A stretch of DNA of 64,000 nt from Aldrovandia affinis (lineage: Eukaryota; Chordata; Actinopteri; Notacanthiformes; Halosauridae), in contig JAINUG010000055.1 in the NCBI GenBank assembly GCA_029706075.1, positions 5,637,839 to 5,701,838 on the forward strand, given 5' to 3'. The position numbers and the translations under genes were made by a program. The notes below the pieces were generated by a model. That model searched no databases, was not told the DNA's origin, and saw nothing but the letters and a program-made list of their open reading frames with translations. Of this stretch, positions 1 to 11,751 are shown one piece after another. Positions within the stretch are counted from its first letter, which is position 1, and the number at the start of each line of letters is the position of its first letter.

Positions 1-1328
1 TACACAATTTTGAGGGCCTAAAAGGGTCAAGCCTTGTTTTGCCCGAGCGCACCAAGGTGGCAGCTTCTGTCTGCGCAGTCACTGTCTGGCCGACGCCCAT
101 CCTCTGATCCAGTCAAATCTCTGCGCTATCATTTTCTCACCTGTCTGTGCTCTCCACTCCCACTCCACTTTCCTTATTTTATGTCCTTCTGAGCTGCACT
201 GTTCATTCTGACCTGTCTCTCTCTCTCTGTGTGGTACTGTTTCTCTCTTTCTCTCTCTCTCCCTCTACCCCTGTAGAGACATGGTTCCTCCTGGCCCTGT
301 CTCAGGAGACCCTGTCTCAAGGGGGGGTCTTTCGGTCGCGCTGCTCCCTGAGGCGCGGGGCGTCCGGTTGGGGGGTGTCCGGACGGGTTTCGGGGGGAGC
401 CGGGGGTGTTTGGATCGGGGCCACCCCCCTTGCCTGGCCCTCAGGGCTGGAGGGTGCGTTTTAAGCACTGGGCATGTGGACCATGAGGTTGGCAGAATGC
501 GCTCAAATTTCCATTTTTTGATCCCAGCATGAAGCCCTGTGTGTCTGTGTGTCTGTGTGTCTGTGTGTCTGTGTGTCTGTGTGTCTGTGTGTCTGTGTGC
601 GTGTGCGTGTGCGTGTGCGTGTGTGTGTGTGTATGCACGCACGCAGCAGAGTGAGAGGGGAGTGAAAGAGCAAGGGGGAAAGGGTGTGAGAAGGGGGCGC
701 GGGAGGAGGAGCGAGCAGGAAAAGGGGAGAGCGGGGAGAGAGGGGGAGAAGGAGAGTGTGAAAGGGATGGCAAAAAGAGAGAGCGAGTGAGGGGGAAAGA
801 GAGTGTGAAGGAGAGTAACCTGCACTGTCCCTCCCCAGTAATGAATAATGCTCTGTGATGCTCCGCTCCTGCTGTAACTGTGTGTACGAAAGGGCAGATT
901 GAGCCCGTGGTGTTTGCTCTCAGCAGTCAGGTGAGTGGACGAGCTTCTGACCTCGGCTGCAGCGGCTGCCTCACAGCTCTGTAAACTCACCCTGCATCGC
1001 TTTCCTGGAAACTGTGGGGACTGAAATGGATCTTATATAAGTTACCCCTGCAGCTGTGTCAGCAGCTCTGCCACCTCTGGCTGTTCTATTCTAATACACC
1101 GTGGGTCACCTTTTTCCTGTCCACCTCCCCCTCCCCCTGTCCTCCCTCTCCTGCTTCCCCTCCATGTCCTCCCCTCTACTACCACCACCACCTCTTCCTT
1201 CCCCTACCCCTCCTCGCCTTTCCCATCCTCCTTCCTCTCCTTCCCCATCTCCTGCTCCTCCCCTCCATCCTCCTCTTCTCCTCCCCCCTCCTCTTCTCCT
1301 CCCCCCTCCTCTTCTCCTCCTCTCTCAG
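1..1328. other. flnb intron with simple repeats
   Basis: No exon is recognisable here; the previous filamin exon lies upstream of the window. The stretch holds a pyrimidine-rich block (about 210-270), a G-rich block (325-440), a (GTGTCT)n/(GTGC)n/(GT)n microsatellite (538-632), a purine-rich block (650-815) and a long C/T-rich run (1100-1326) that leads into the filamin splice acceptor at 1327-1328. ORFs reading through these blocks are low-complexity and not credible genes. Confidence 0.7.
538..632. repeat. (GTGTCT)n / (GT)n microsatellite
   Basis: Units of GTGTCT repeat from about 540 to 597 and then turn into GTGTGC and pure GT units. It is intronic in flnb. Confidence 0.9.
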
Positions 1329-4300
1329 AAATCGACGTCCACGACCTGTCTGCCTTGGTCACCAGTCCCTCAGGCCCCACTGAGGAAGCGGAGGTGGTTG
1401 CCGTAGGAAACAGCACATACTGTGTGCGCTTCGTGCCCCGTGAGATGGGCGTGCACACGGTCAGCGTCAAGTACCGCGGCATGCACGTGCCGGGGAGCCC
1501 CTTCCAGTTCACCGTGGGGCCCCTGGGAGAGGGAGGGGCCCATAAGGTGCGGGCTGGGGGCCCTGGTCTAGAGAAGGCCGAGGCAGGAGTACCAGGTAAG
1601 ATTTTCTTCTTTTTTTAAATGAATTGATATTCAGTTTGAAAATGTATTTTATTGAAAATAAAATCTCTGTCTCTGTCTCTGTCTCTGTCTCTGTCTCTGT
1701 CTCTGTCTCTGTCTCTGTCTCTGTCTCTGCCTCTGCCTCTGCCTCTGCCTCTGCCTCTGCCTCTGCCTCTGCCTCTGCCTCTGCCTCTGCCTCTGCCTCT
1801 CTGCAGCGGAGTTCAATATTTGGACGCGGGAGGCGGGGGCTGGAGGTCTGTCCATCGCAGTGGAAGGGCCCAGTCGAGCAGAGCTTTCCTTCGAGGACAG
1901 GAAGGACGGGTCCTGTGGGGTCTCCTACATCGCCCAGGAGCCTGGTACGATGATGGTGGTGATGGAATATTATTATTGTTAAATGATGATGATGGATTGC
2001 TTTTATGTATCACTTTTCATGATTGCTTTTACAGTGAGGGGGAGAACTCCCCTCAACCTAGACAACCTGGTTAATTCTAAACATTTTCCCGACTGATGTA
2101 AGCATTTACATTAAAGGCATTTAGCAGACACTCCTATCATGAGCAACTTACGCATTTTAACGCATTTGACCTTTTTACATACAAACATTTATACAGCTGG
2201 ATATGTACTTAAGCAAGTGCCTTTGCTCAAGGGTACAACGGCAGTGCCCCACCTGGGAATTGAACCTTCAGCCGGAGTTACAAGCCCAGCTCCATCACCG
2301 TTACACAATTTGGATTGTGTTATTCTAATTTATTAAATTTGATTTATTCTATTTATTTATTCTATTTATTAATATTATTATTATTATTATTGTTATTATT
2401 ATTGCTATTGCTACTACACTGCCTCTCGCCGGCACATTGGTGCGCACTGACTGACACTGAGGGTCTCGGTCCTGCCAGGTGACTACGAGGTGTCCGTCAA
2501 GTTCAACGAGCAGCACATCCCTGAGAGCCCGTTCCTGGTGCCCGTGTGCGCCCCCACGGACGACGCCCGCAGGCTTACTGTTACCAGTCTTCAGGTGAGG
2601 CACGAGGAAACACCACCACTCTGGGAGGGATCGTCCGCAGCTATCAAACCACAGGGCCTCCTCCAAGGCGATGAGCGACGTGCTAGGAAGAGGGCAGCTG
2701 GGCTCGCTCCCTCTCTCGCTCTCCCAGCTCAGCTCCACCCATGGAATTTATATTCAGACTAAATATTGCCCTATTTCCCGCCCCCCACCCGCCCTCCTAA
2801 CCTCCTAACCGCTCGAGAGGGCATCAATTGTGCCCGTTCCTGCCATCTGAAATTTGGTCGGGGCTCCAGCAGTTGATTTAAACCATTCCATATGATATGT
2901 TACGATGGGGGCTGCCTTTGCCCGTGGATCTTTTTTGGGGAAAGAAAGGCAGAACTTTGAATTCCAAATCAAACTCAGTCAGAGCTATGCTCTCTTAGCC
3001 ATCACGGTAAACACGCATCCCCTTTCAAGAGGGGGGGGGGAGGATGCGTGTGGTGAATCGCACTGTTACAAAGCTGGCCAAGACAATCGATAAGGCAAAA
3101 AATCACCAAAGCCCAAAAATATAAACTATAATTTATTTCTTCCAGCAAGCTAAACATTGGCACAACCCAGGCAGACAGGCAGAGACCAGATACTCAATGC
3201 ATCAGATTACAACTGATATCGAACTGGTTAGCATAATAACTTAACACAGCTATAACTGCTCTCCAAACCTATTTCTCCATGCCTTGTTACACCCAAAGAA
3301 AAATGCCTTGCCATTTTGTCAGCACACCTGGGATTAAATAGGCCATTCGTTTCACCTCGGAGCATTTCTATCAATCGATCAATTTGCTTGCCACCAAGAC
3401 ATGCAAGTGCATTCCCATGAAGCTGGCAACACTCAGTTTGTACAATTGCTGAATAAAGTTTTATATCAGTAGTTTCAGTGGCACCCTTAATATTAAAATG
3501 CACACATACAATTGACAACCACGTATGCAAAATCGTGCAAGAGGGAAGGCCCCTCCTTCACAGGCACTGATGTTTCCGGGGAGCCCTGGCGCCCGGTTGC
3601 ACACCATCAGCTGAGCCTTGCTTTGAGTAGCTGACGGACATCCATCGCCTTTTCCAGTGAGATCTGGGGTGTTTCACTTGTGTTTCATTTAAAGGCTTGC
3701 AACAGGACCCACATCGGTCCCGCCCACATAACGGCCGGCTAAAGCAGAAAGAGGCAGAACCCCCTCCCCCCGTCCCCGTCCCATTCCACATCAGAATGCC
3801 AGTTGTGCGTTTTGACGTATTCATTAGTACTAGAACATCTCCCCCCCTCCCTCCCCTCCCCTCCCCCATCCTGTTCCCAGATGTCATGTCAAATATTCAG
3901 AGCCTCTACCTCTGTCAGCTTTAGCTGGTCGAATGTGACCGCAGGTAAAAAGGTTGCATTGTATTTGTGGTTGGGTTTTAAGTGGTTGGGTTTTAAATGG
4001 GTGGGGGGGGGGGGGTAAGTAATGCATTTTACATTTTACATTTACATTTTAGGCATTTAGCAGATGCTCTTATCCAGAGCGATTTACACAGTTTACATTT
4101 CTTTACATACAATCCATTTATACAGCTGGATATTTTTACTGAAGCAATTCAGGTTAAGTACCTTGCTCAAAGGTGTCCCACCTGGGAATTTAACCTGCAA
4201 CCTCTGAGTTACAAGCCCAGTTCCCTAACCATTACACTACACTGCCAGCCCCATATATGTAATGCTGTGTGCAGTAATCTGTTTAATTGTGTTTCACACC

Positions 4301-7300
4301 AAACTGTTTCACGGCCTGAAGGATGACAAGGGGATTGTAGAGCCCACACTATGATCGCGATGGCGACCGTCTGGGGGTTGGGGGGTGGCACAGGGGGGCG
4401 GGGAAGCGCTAAAACCTGTCTGCTGTTCGCTGTCCCCCAGGAGTCAGGGCTCAAGGTGAACCACCCGGTCTCCTTCGCCGTGCGCCTGAACGGGGCGCAG
4501 GGCAGCGTCGAGGCCAAAGTGCACAGCCCCTCTGGGGCGCTGGAGGAGTGCGTGGTGTCTGAGCTGGAGCAAGGTGAGGCCGTCCCATCCCAAACGCCCG
4601 GTTATCCCAAACACTCTCCCAAGATGCCTTATCCCCTCTTGGGGTTTCTAAATAAGGCTTTCCCCAGGTTTCCTAACTCGTATGGGACACAAGCTTCATT
4701 CTAGTATGGATCCTTATATTGTGTGTGTGCATGTGTGCGCGTATGCATATACACCGATCAGCCACAACATTAAAACCACCTGCCTAATATTGTGTAGGTC
4801 CCCCTCGTGCCACCAAAACAGCTCTGACCCGTCGAGGCATGGACTCCACAAGACCTCTGAAGGTGTCCTGTGGTATCTGGCACCAAGACGTTAGCAGCAG
4901 ATCCTTTAAGTCCTGTAAGTTGCGAGGTGATGCCTCCATGGATCGAACTTGTTGGTCCAGCACATCCCACAGATGCTCGATCGGATTGAGATCTGGGGAA
5001 TTTGGAGGCCAAGTTAACACCTTGTACTCTTTGTTATGTTCCTCAAACCATTCCTGAACAATGTTTGCAGCGTGGCAGGGCGCATTATCCTGCTGAAAGA
5101 GGCCACTGCCATCAGGGAATACCGTTGCCATGAAGGGGTGTACTTCGTCTGAAACAATGTTTAGGTAGGTGGTACGTGTCAAAGTAACATCCACATGAAT
5201 GCCAGGACCCAAGGTTTCCCAGCAGAACATTGCACAGAGCATCACACTGCCTCCGCCAGCTTGCCTTCTTCCCATAGTGCATCCTGGTGCCATCTCTTCC
5301 CCAGGTAAACAACGCACACGCACCCGGCCATCCACATGATGTAAAAGAAAACGTGATTCATCAGATCAGCCCACCTTCTTCCATTGCTCCATGGTCTAGT
5401 TCTGATGCTCACGTGCCCATTGTAGGAGCATGGGCACTCTGACCGGTCTGCGGCTACGCAGCCCCATACGCAGCAAGTTGCGATGCACTGTGTCTTCTGA
5501 CACCTTTCTATCATAGCCAGCATTAACTTTTTCAGAAATTTGTGCTACAGTAGCTCTTCTGTGGGATCGGACCAGACGGGCTAGCCTTCACTCCCCATGC
5601 GCATCAATGAGCCTTGGGCACCCATGACCCTGTCGCCGGTTCACCGGTTATCCTTCCTTGGACCACTTTTGGTACGTACTAACCACTGCATACCGGGAAC
5701 ACCCCACAAGACCTGCCGTTCTCGAGATGCTCTGACCCAGTCGTCTAGCCATCACAATTTGCCCCTTGTCAAAGTTGCTCAGATCCTTATGCTTGCCCAT
5801 TTTTCCTGCTTCCAACACCTCATCTTCAAGAACTGACTGTTCACTTGCTGCCTAATATATCCCACCCCTTGACAGGTGCCATTGTAACGAGATGATCAAT
5901 GTCATTCACTTCACCTGTCAGTGGTTTTAATGTTGTGGCTGATCCGTGTATGTATATATAGGTAGGTAACTTCCAAAATAAAGGAAACACTTGAGTAACT
6001 GAAGGGTTCTGGTGGCCCTGTTATGGTGTGGGTTGCATTTTCCTGGTATGGTTTAGGCCCACTCAACCCCTTAGAGGGCAAGGTAAGACGCCAATAAAAA
6101 CAAAGCCATTCTTAGTGATCACCTTCATCCAATGGTGAAGCATTGCTGCATGAAACGAAACACACCTGCCCAAGAAACAGCTGAGCAGCCAATCATCCAA
6201 TTACTTTTGGTCCCCTAAAACAGAGAGACTTTGTATAAAAAGGGCTGCAATTCGTACATGATTTGCCCGATATGGATGGAAATGCCCTCAAATTAAAGGT
6301 GACAGTCTGCACTTTATATACATTTATATACCTCATCGTCATTGTTTCATTTGAAATCCAATGTGCTGGAGTACAGGGACATAACAACAAAAAATTTGTC
6401 ACTGTCCAAATACTTATGGACTGCACTGTATTTGCATTTGTCTGGACAGGTTTACTGCTTCATTAATTTCTTTAATTGTCCTTTTTTTTTTTTTTTTTTT
6501 TTTTTCATTTTCTTCTGACATTTTTTTTTAAGTAATTTTTTTGTGCGTGCATTTCCCCAGACAAGTATGCCATCCGCTTCATCCCCCGGGAGAACGGCCT
6601 CCACTTCATCGACGTGAAGTTCAACGGCAGCCACATCCCCGGCAGCCCGTTCCAGGTTCGAGTGGGCGAGCCAGGCCAGACCGGAGAGGCCAGCCTCATC
6701 ACTGCCTACGGGGCGGGGCTGGAGAGGGGGACGACAGGTGACCTCCACACTCGTAACGTCCCGTTTATCGGCGATGCGCTACCCTACCATGCTTTTATGA
6801 CGGGGATACTCAACCCTGGTCCCGGAGGGCCGCAGTGTGTAGCCTGTTTTTGTTTTCACCTTAAAATCGGCAACCAATGTAGGCACAAGGAACCAGGTGA
6901 GGCGAGTTAACGGTGTAAAACGCCTGCTTTGATTTATCAATTTAGTGCTGAGTATCAAAGAACCTGCAGACCTCGTGGCTGTCCAGGACCAGGATTGTTA
7001 ATCCCTGTTTTATGGCATCAGTACTGTTTTGGTGAACCTCTGACACACTTGTTCATTGTGTTGTTTGTTATGTACGCTTTTCCCCTTTTTTAAAAAACAT
7101 TTCTCTTTCCAACTTCGGAATGCCCAACCTTGTTCACAGGCCGCACAGCGTGTGAATACGGTCGGGCATTCCGAAGTCGGAAACCTCCGCTGTCAATTCG
7201 GGACAGTGCAGACGAGCACGCGCTCTCCTCCGAAAGGCCCATAATGGTGTTCGACAGGGGGCTCTGAAACTCTGGTCCTTGTGCTTTTATTATGGCTTCC

Positions 7301-9947
7301 CTTCACTCCGCAGCCTTGGGAACATGGTGTGTGGACTCAAGCTAATCAACGATTAAGTGCTGAAACACACCCCAAAACTACAAGGATCTTTGACATTCAA
7401 TTCAATAAATTGAATTTCCTGAATTGTCTGAATTGACCCTCCCCCAAACTCTTTCCCCCATGCTGCCTTGGCCCCCAGGGACCCAGGCGGATTTTACCAT
7501 CAACAACACCAAAGCCGGCCCCGGGTCCCTGGCAGTTACCATTGAGGGCCCCTCCAAGGTCAAGATGGAGTGCCAAGAATGCCCAGAGGGTTACCGGGTC
7601 CAGTACACACCCATGGCCCCAGGAAACTACCTGATCAGTGTCAAGTACGGTGGGCCCAACCACATCACGGGCAGCCCCTTCAAGGCCAAAGTCACAGGTG
7701 GGGCCTGTTCCCGCGCTGTGGTCCAGAGAGACCGCTGCAGACACAGCAGTGTAGTGTAGTGGGCGGCAGTGTAGTGTAATGGTTAGGGAACTGGACTTGT
7801 AACTCAGAGGTTGCTGGTTCGATTCCCTGGTGGAGCACTGCCGTTGTACCCTTGGGCAAGGTACTTAACCTAAATTGCTTCAGTAAAATATCCAGCTGTA
7901 TAAATGGATTGTATGTAAAGAAATGTAACAACTAAGTCGCTCTGGATAAGAGTGTCTGCTAAATGCCTAAGATGTAAAATGTACACAACGGACGAGGAAT
8001 TCTCTGCCTTACTGATGACAAAATGGTGAAATACTTACCAGCCTCCGGTTGGAGAGCATTTACACGTTTTACGTTTAATATTTTGTCCATTTAGCAGACG
8101 CTTTTATCCAGCGCATCTTGGTTGTTTATTTGTTATTTACACAGCTGGATATTTTACTGAAGCACTTCGGGTTAAGTACCTTTGCTCAAGGGCGCAACGA
8201 CAGAGACCCACCTGGGAATGGAACCTGCAACCTCCCGAGTTCCAAGCCCAGATCATTATACCACACTGCTGATGTCACAATGCGAATGACCAGAGACCAG
8301 GTCATGAGTGATGTCATAAAAATGTATAGATATATGGTGTGACATGTGGAGTGTTGGTAGAGTGCTGGTTGCAGTTCCACTACCCTGTCGCCCCAGAGCA
8401 GGATGCTACAGCGTGTATTTTGTGTGACATCCAGGTGCCAGGCTGGTCAACGTGAGCAACGCCAGCGAGATGTCCACCCTGACGGTGGATTCGGTGACCA
8501 GGTCCCCCAGCGCCAGCACCTATGCCGCGCTGCCCAACTTCTCCTCCGACGCCAGCAAGGTGCTCAGCAAAGGGCCCGGGCTGAGCAGGGCCTACATTGG
8601 CCAGAAGGCCAGTTTCTCTGTGGACTGCAGCAAAGCCGGTAAGCGCCCGACCCGGTTTCAGACCATGTGACCATTACTCCAGTGCCTCTGGACCCAGCAG
8701 GCCTGTGGGTATTAGGGTTGTGCCAATATATCGATACAGTTGAGTTTCGGGATGCGTTTTTTGCAATACAGTGTGTCGATAGTTACCCTGTATTGCACTA
8801 CATGCATTATTTAATGTGCGCACATGAACATGTTTACCTGTGACATGTATGAACTACAACGCCGGCCTACTGGGAATGAGATGTTTCTTTAAAAGCCTTT
8901 GAAAAATGTTCTGTTCAGCAGTTGAAGGACTTTCTTTGGTAGTCTGTGTCTGTTTCTGTCGGTCATTGATTCAAACTGTATTGTGACCCTCGTATCGAGA
9001 TGCTTATCGTATCGCAAGGGACATGGCCATACCCAGCCTTGGTGCGGTTTTGGTTTTTGATCCAATCAATTATTCTTGCTTAATTTTCAAACTCACCTGC
9101 TGTAGGGCCTCCCGGGTGGTCTGCTGGTTATAATGTCTGAAAATGGCCACTGTGACCGGGGTTCGATTCCACCGGCCGCGCCAGTTGCGGCTCTGGCCAG
9201 AAGTGCCGCTGTGGGGCGGCGATTGGCTGTCCGCCCCAGGGAGCGGGGAGGGAAGCAGACATGACTTTTTGGTCATTTCTAGAATGTCGACTTGGAGGAG
9301 GTCACGGGCTACGGCAGCAAACTCACAATATGAAGCGGGGTGATTAACATGAAGAAGAGGGTGTAATTGGCTACTAAATTGGGAAAAAAATATCAGAAAA
9401 ACAATAGATCAAAAAATATATATATTTCACCTGCTGTACACACCAATGCTGGTTCACTGCTGTATCGGACACCACAGTCAAATATTACATTACAATTACA
9501 TTACAGGCATTTAGCAGACTTGCATAGTTTATATTTCTTTGCATACAATCCATTTATACAGCTGGATATTTACTGAAGCAATTCAGGTTAAGTACCTTTG
9601 CTCAAGGGCACAACGGCAGTGCCTCAGCTGGGCATCAAGCCTGCAACCTTTACAAGTGTTACAAGCCCAGTTCCCTGACCATTATACTGTATAAACATGA
9701 CAGAATGGACTGGAATGATGCGGCGATTATCAGGATGTCTGTTTTTTCCCCCCTCAAAGGCAAGAACATGCTCCTCGTGGGCGTGCACGGACCCAACATC
9801 CCCTGTGAAGAGGTGTCAGTGAAGCACGTGGGCAACAGACAGTACAACGTCAATTACATCCTCAAAGAGCGTGGCAGCTACATCCTGGCGGTCAAGTGGG
9901 GGGACGAACACATCCCCGGGTCTCCGTTTCACATCACTGTCCCCTAG
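1329..9947 (+). CDS. flnb: Filamin B, C-terminal part (last eight coding exons)
   Basis: Filamin is an actin-crosslinking dimer; its C-terminal immunoglobulin-like repeats bind integrins and other membrane proteins, and the last repeat dimerises. Exons read from splice signals: 1329-1595, 1807-1944, 2479-2594, 4441-4573, 6561-6737, 7479-7697, 8435-8638 and 9760-9947 (TAG at 9945). The frame is continuous across all junctions. The sequence matches vertebrate FLNB Ig repeats from about 21 to 24. Each repeat ends in the typical 'PGSPF'-like strand ([38 protein letters not shown]). Exon 8435-8638 carries hinge 2 ('KVTGARLVN...'), which is FLNB-like, and the protein ends HITVP as filamins do. The 5' exons are outside the window. 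FLNC is the main alternative; linkage to dnase1l3-abhd6-rpp14-pxk favours FLNB. Confidence 0.96.
1665..1803. repeat. Hexanucleotide (CTCTGT)n-(CTCTGC)n array at splice acceptor
   Basis: About 135 bp of CTCTGT units change to CTCTGC units and end directly in CTCTCTGCAG, the acceptor of the flnb exon starting at 1807. The array is therefore the pyrimidine tract of that exon. Confidence 0.95.
2100..2312 (-). mobile_element. tRNA-derived SINE with UnaL2-like tail
   Basis: In reverse complement it has the family layout: a tRNA-like head, a middle with 'CAGCTGGATATGTA'-type text and a tail ending CTAAATGCC plus AATGTAAATG. The same family recurs at 4020, 7763, 8058, 9483, 45360 and 56314. It lies in the flnb intron 1945-2478 and is diverged. 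Confidence 0.75.
2595..4440. other. flnb intron without further genes
   Basis: This intron lies between exons 2479-2594 and 4441-4573. Apart from the SINE at its 3' end I see no exon, conserved motif or complete repeat in 2760-4019. Short G- and C-runs occur at 3030, 3841 and 4003. Confidence 0.7.
4020..4250 (-). mobile_element. tRNA-derived SINE with UnaL2-like tail
   Basis: The reverse-complement copy starts with the AATGTAAA tail and GCATTTAGCAGATGCTCTTA stem and ends in the tRNA-like head (TAATGGTTAGGGAACTGGGC in reverse). It is intronic in flnb, about 190 bp before exon 4441. Confidence 0.85.
4752..5948 (-). mobile_element. Tc1/mariner element with broken transposase
   Basis: It has terminal inverted repeats CACCGATCAGCCACAACATT at the left and its reverse complement (one mismatch) at the right, flanked by TA (4750-4751, 5949-5950). 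The minus strand carries a Tc1 transposase split over frames: a long piece (about 5335-4784) with QQDNAPCH and [16 protein letters not shown], the DDE-domain signatures, and a more N-terminal piece near 5523-5242 in another frame. It lies in the flnb intron between exons 4441-4573 and 6561-6737 and cannot encode a working protein as read. Confidence 0.93.
5962..6430. mobile_element. Mariner-like fragment joined to a Tc1 end
   Basis: The left part (5962 to about 6180) begins GGTAACTTCCAAAATAAAGG, the terminus also seen at 48898-49360. The right part (about 6190-6430) ends CAAATACTTATGGACTGCAC, matching the 3' end of the Tc1 element at 36966-38698. It reads as two truncated elements side by side in the flnb intron. 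Confidence 0.7.
6800..7012. mobile_element. Palindromic MITE (ACCTGGTTCC-type)
   Basis: It begins CCCTGGTCCCGGAGGGCCGC and ends with an inverted counterpart (GGCTGTCCAGGACCAGG). The interior has TTTTTGTTTTCACCTTAAAA and GGAACCAGGTGAGGCGAGTT. Related copies lie at 13470-13652 and 59085-59275. It is intronic in flnb. Confidence 0.7.
7763..7982 (+). mobile_element. tRNA-derived SINE with UnaL2-like tail
   Basis: It starts GCGGCAGTGTAGTGTAATGG, has a B-box-like GGTTCGATTCC, and ends in TCGCTCTGGATAAGAGTGTC and CTAAATGCC with an AATGTA-type tail. It begins about 65 bp after the donor of flnb exon 7479-7697. Confidence 0.88.
8058..8272 (-). mobile_element. tRNA-derived SINE with UnaL2-like tail
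   Basis: Reverse-oriented, diverged copy with CATTTAGCAGACGCTTTTAT at the tail end and the tRNA-like head near 8250. It forms an inverted pair with the copy at 7763-7982 in the same flnb intron. Confidence 0.75.
8713..9035. mobile_element. hAT-like MITE
   Basis: The left end is TAGGGTTGTGCCAATATATC. The right half contains CGTATCGAGATGCTTATCGT and ends near GGCCATACCCAGCC, partly complementary to the left end. It has no coding capacity and is intronic in flnb. Exact termini are uncertain. Confidence 0.5.
9105..9405 (+). mobile_element. tRNA-derived SINE, family B
   Basis: The tRNA-like head (GGCCTCCCGGGTGGTCTGCT) has a B-box-like GGGGTTCGATTCC. It is followed by CGATTGGCTGTCCGCCCCAG and ends with TAATTGGCTACTAAATTGGG and an A-rich tail. 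Related copies lie at 21660, 24367, 38128 and 39098. Confidence 0.82.
9483..9696 (-). mobile_element. tRNA-derived SINE with UnaL2-like tail
   Basis: Reverse-oriented copy starting with TTACATTACAGGCATTTAGC and ending with the head near CCATTATACTGT. It ends about 65 bp before the last flnb exon (9760). Confidence 0.82.
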
Positions 9948-11610
9948 AGGGCACCACTGAACCCCCCTGCCCCGTGAGAGACACTGGAGGAGAGGGTGGG
10001 AAGGGAAGGAGGAGAAAGAGCCTCTGAGACTTCACGAAGCCCAATGTTAATTATGACATCATTTGCACTGGAAGTGCAGTCATGTCAATCAATCGATTCT
10101 CTTGACATGTGCGAGGGCGCACATGCACAAAGTTGTAAGAGACTTCTCCTATTTTTGCTCTTTGGCAAATATTGATGGGCTTTAATAATATTGGGGTTCT
10201 ACTTTGTCACTTTGGTCCAGAGTATGTAAGAAAAATAAAAGAAAAAACGGCACCTAATCATTTTTAAATGAATAATCCTGTAGACACTAATGGCAATTTA
10301 ACTGGAAGGGTGTCTTTCGAAAAGTCTTTTAACTACTGATGAATGTCCTCTTTGTTTGTGTGTGCATTTCCTGATCAGTCCTGTCCAAATCCTGCACACC
10401 GCGCAAGCCCTGATACACGGTGACGTCCCGTTTCCTATTGCTCCACCACTGACACTGCTGTTTAACTGTGTTTGAACTCAAGCATGAACTGGACTGTGAT
10501 GTTTACATGTTTGTATTGTATGGGTGGTGGGCGAGGGGGGTTGAAGATAACACATGCCCAGAAATGGCAAAAGTAGAAGAAAAAATAGTCTTCTGTGTAA
10601 CTGCCTGTCTGTAAACTCCTGTGCTGTAGGTCAGTTGTCAGGATCAGGAAGGAGTGGAGGTCTGTGCTTATGTGGCTTTTGGCGTTCCGAGGACGGAAGA
10701 GCATTGGTCATACATTTTGCTTTTTCTTTTTTACCTGCCGTATCACCTACACTTCGGTGTGCTTACAGTGAATATGCAAAACGGGGTGGAGCAGGATGGA
10801 GAACACTAGCAACGTGAGCCAAATGATTTATCCGCTAGCTATCGTTGCTTCTGAAATGGTATTACTATGGTGAGTTGCCTGTAGTTTGCTATATGTATGA
10901 GTGACAGGTGAACTGATTAACTGTCGTCCTGACCGTAAATTATGTGCTTCGAGCTTTCCTGCATGTCGTCCACAGAACATATCTCTGGAGCCCGGCCTGT
11001 ATGTATTAACACACAAACATACACACCACACCATGCGCGCGCACACACACACACACAGACAAACACACTTTCCCTTATGCAAGTGAGTGAAGACCACCTT
11101 GTTTTGATCTTGCTCTTGTGATTCCAGAATGATGCTTTTTAATTGCAAGCCTACAGCACATAATCGAAGAGCGAGCAGACTTTGTGATCAGTGGCATTTC
11201 TGCATTTTTCTCGTGGTTCTAGGCTCTTGTATTCTAAACCACAAGGTCCCAGCACAAAACACAATGCATCACTTACGGACCGACTCTTAACGGGATTGTG
11301 GGAAATTGCCATCCAAATAATTTAAAGTGCTTCTCTTACCAGCAATTGCTTTTCGGAAAATAAAATTTAATTTTTCTTTTATTTTCTTCTGGTTATGATG
11401 CTTGTCTGTTATATTACTTAATGATGCTAGTTTTGATACACAACTGAGTATTTTGTTAAAGATTGTTTTAAGCGAAATAAAAAGAAGCAAAGCTCTAATT
11501 TGCATTTTGTATTAGCCATGGGGTGCCTTAATGTGAAATAAATCCATAGAAATGATGTACATTTGGAAATTGAAGCAATAAACTGGAATAAAGATTCAAA
11601 AGACTGTTTG
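9948..11610 (+). other. flnb: flnb 3' untranslated region
   Basis: The stretch from the TAG to the two clustered AATAAA signals (11577-11582 and 11587-11592) has no coding signal. It contains a (CA)n run near 11041-11060. Its length is typical of filamin 3' UTRs. The end point is an inference from the polyadenylation signals. Confidence 0.65.
11577..11592 (+). terminator. Tandem polyadenylation signals, flnb
   Basis: Two AATAAA hexamers (11577-11582, 11587-11592) sit about 1.6 kb after the filamin stop codon. An earlier isolated AATAAA near 10232 is a possible alternative site. Confidence 0.55.
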
Positions 11611-11751
11611 GCGTGATTGTGTGCTATGTAATCTGAGATGGTGAGTTTAAAGCCCCATACTCATGAGGACACTTAAATTCTCAAAACACTTTGCCCAGGG
11701 GTGAGTATTTGTGGGGGATGAGTGTCCTCAGAGTGGCCATTTAAGGTGCCA

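Noticed and set aside
147-990. Several ORFs on both strands over the microsatellites at the window start
   Set aside because: They translate simple repeats (Cys/Val, Thr/His runs), overlap one another in many frames and match no filamin exon.
1624-2074. ORFs encoding Ser-Val/Ser-Ala or Leu-Ser/Leu-Pro runs
   Set aside because: They are translations of the (CTCTGT/CTCTGC)n array; the real coding part is only exon 1807-1944 in the filamin frame.
4784-5335. Functional transposase gene at the flnb intron
   Set aside because: The N-terminal part is in another frame and incomplete; it is a dead Tc1 copy.
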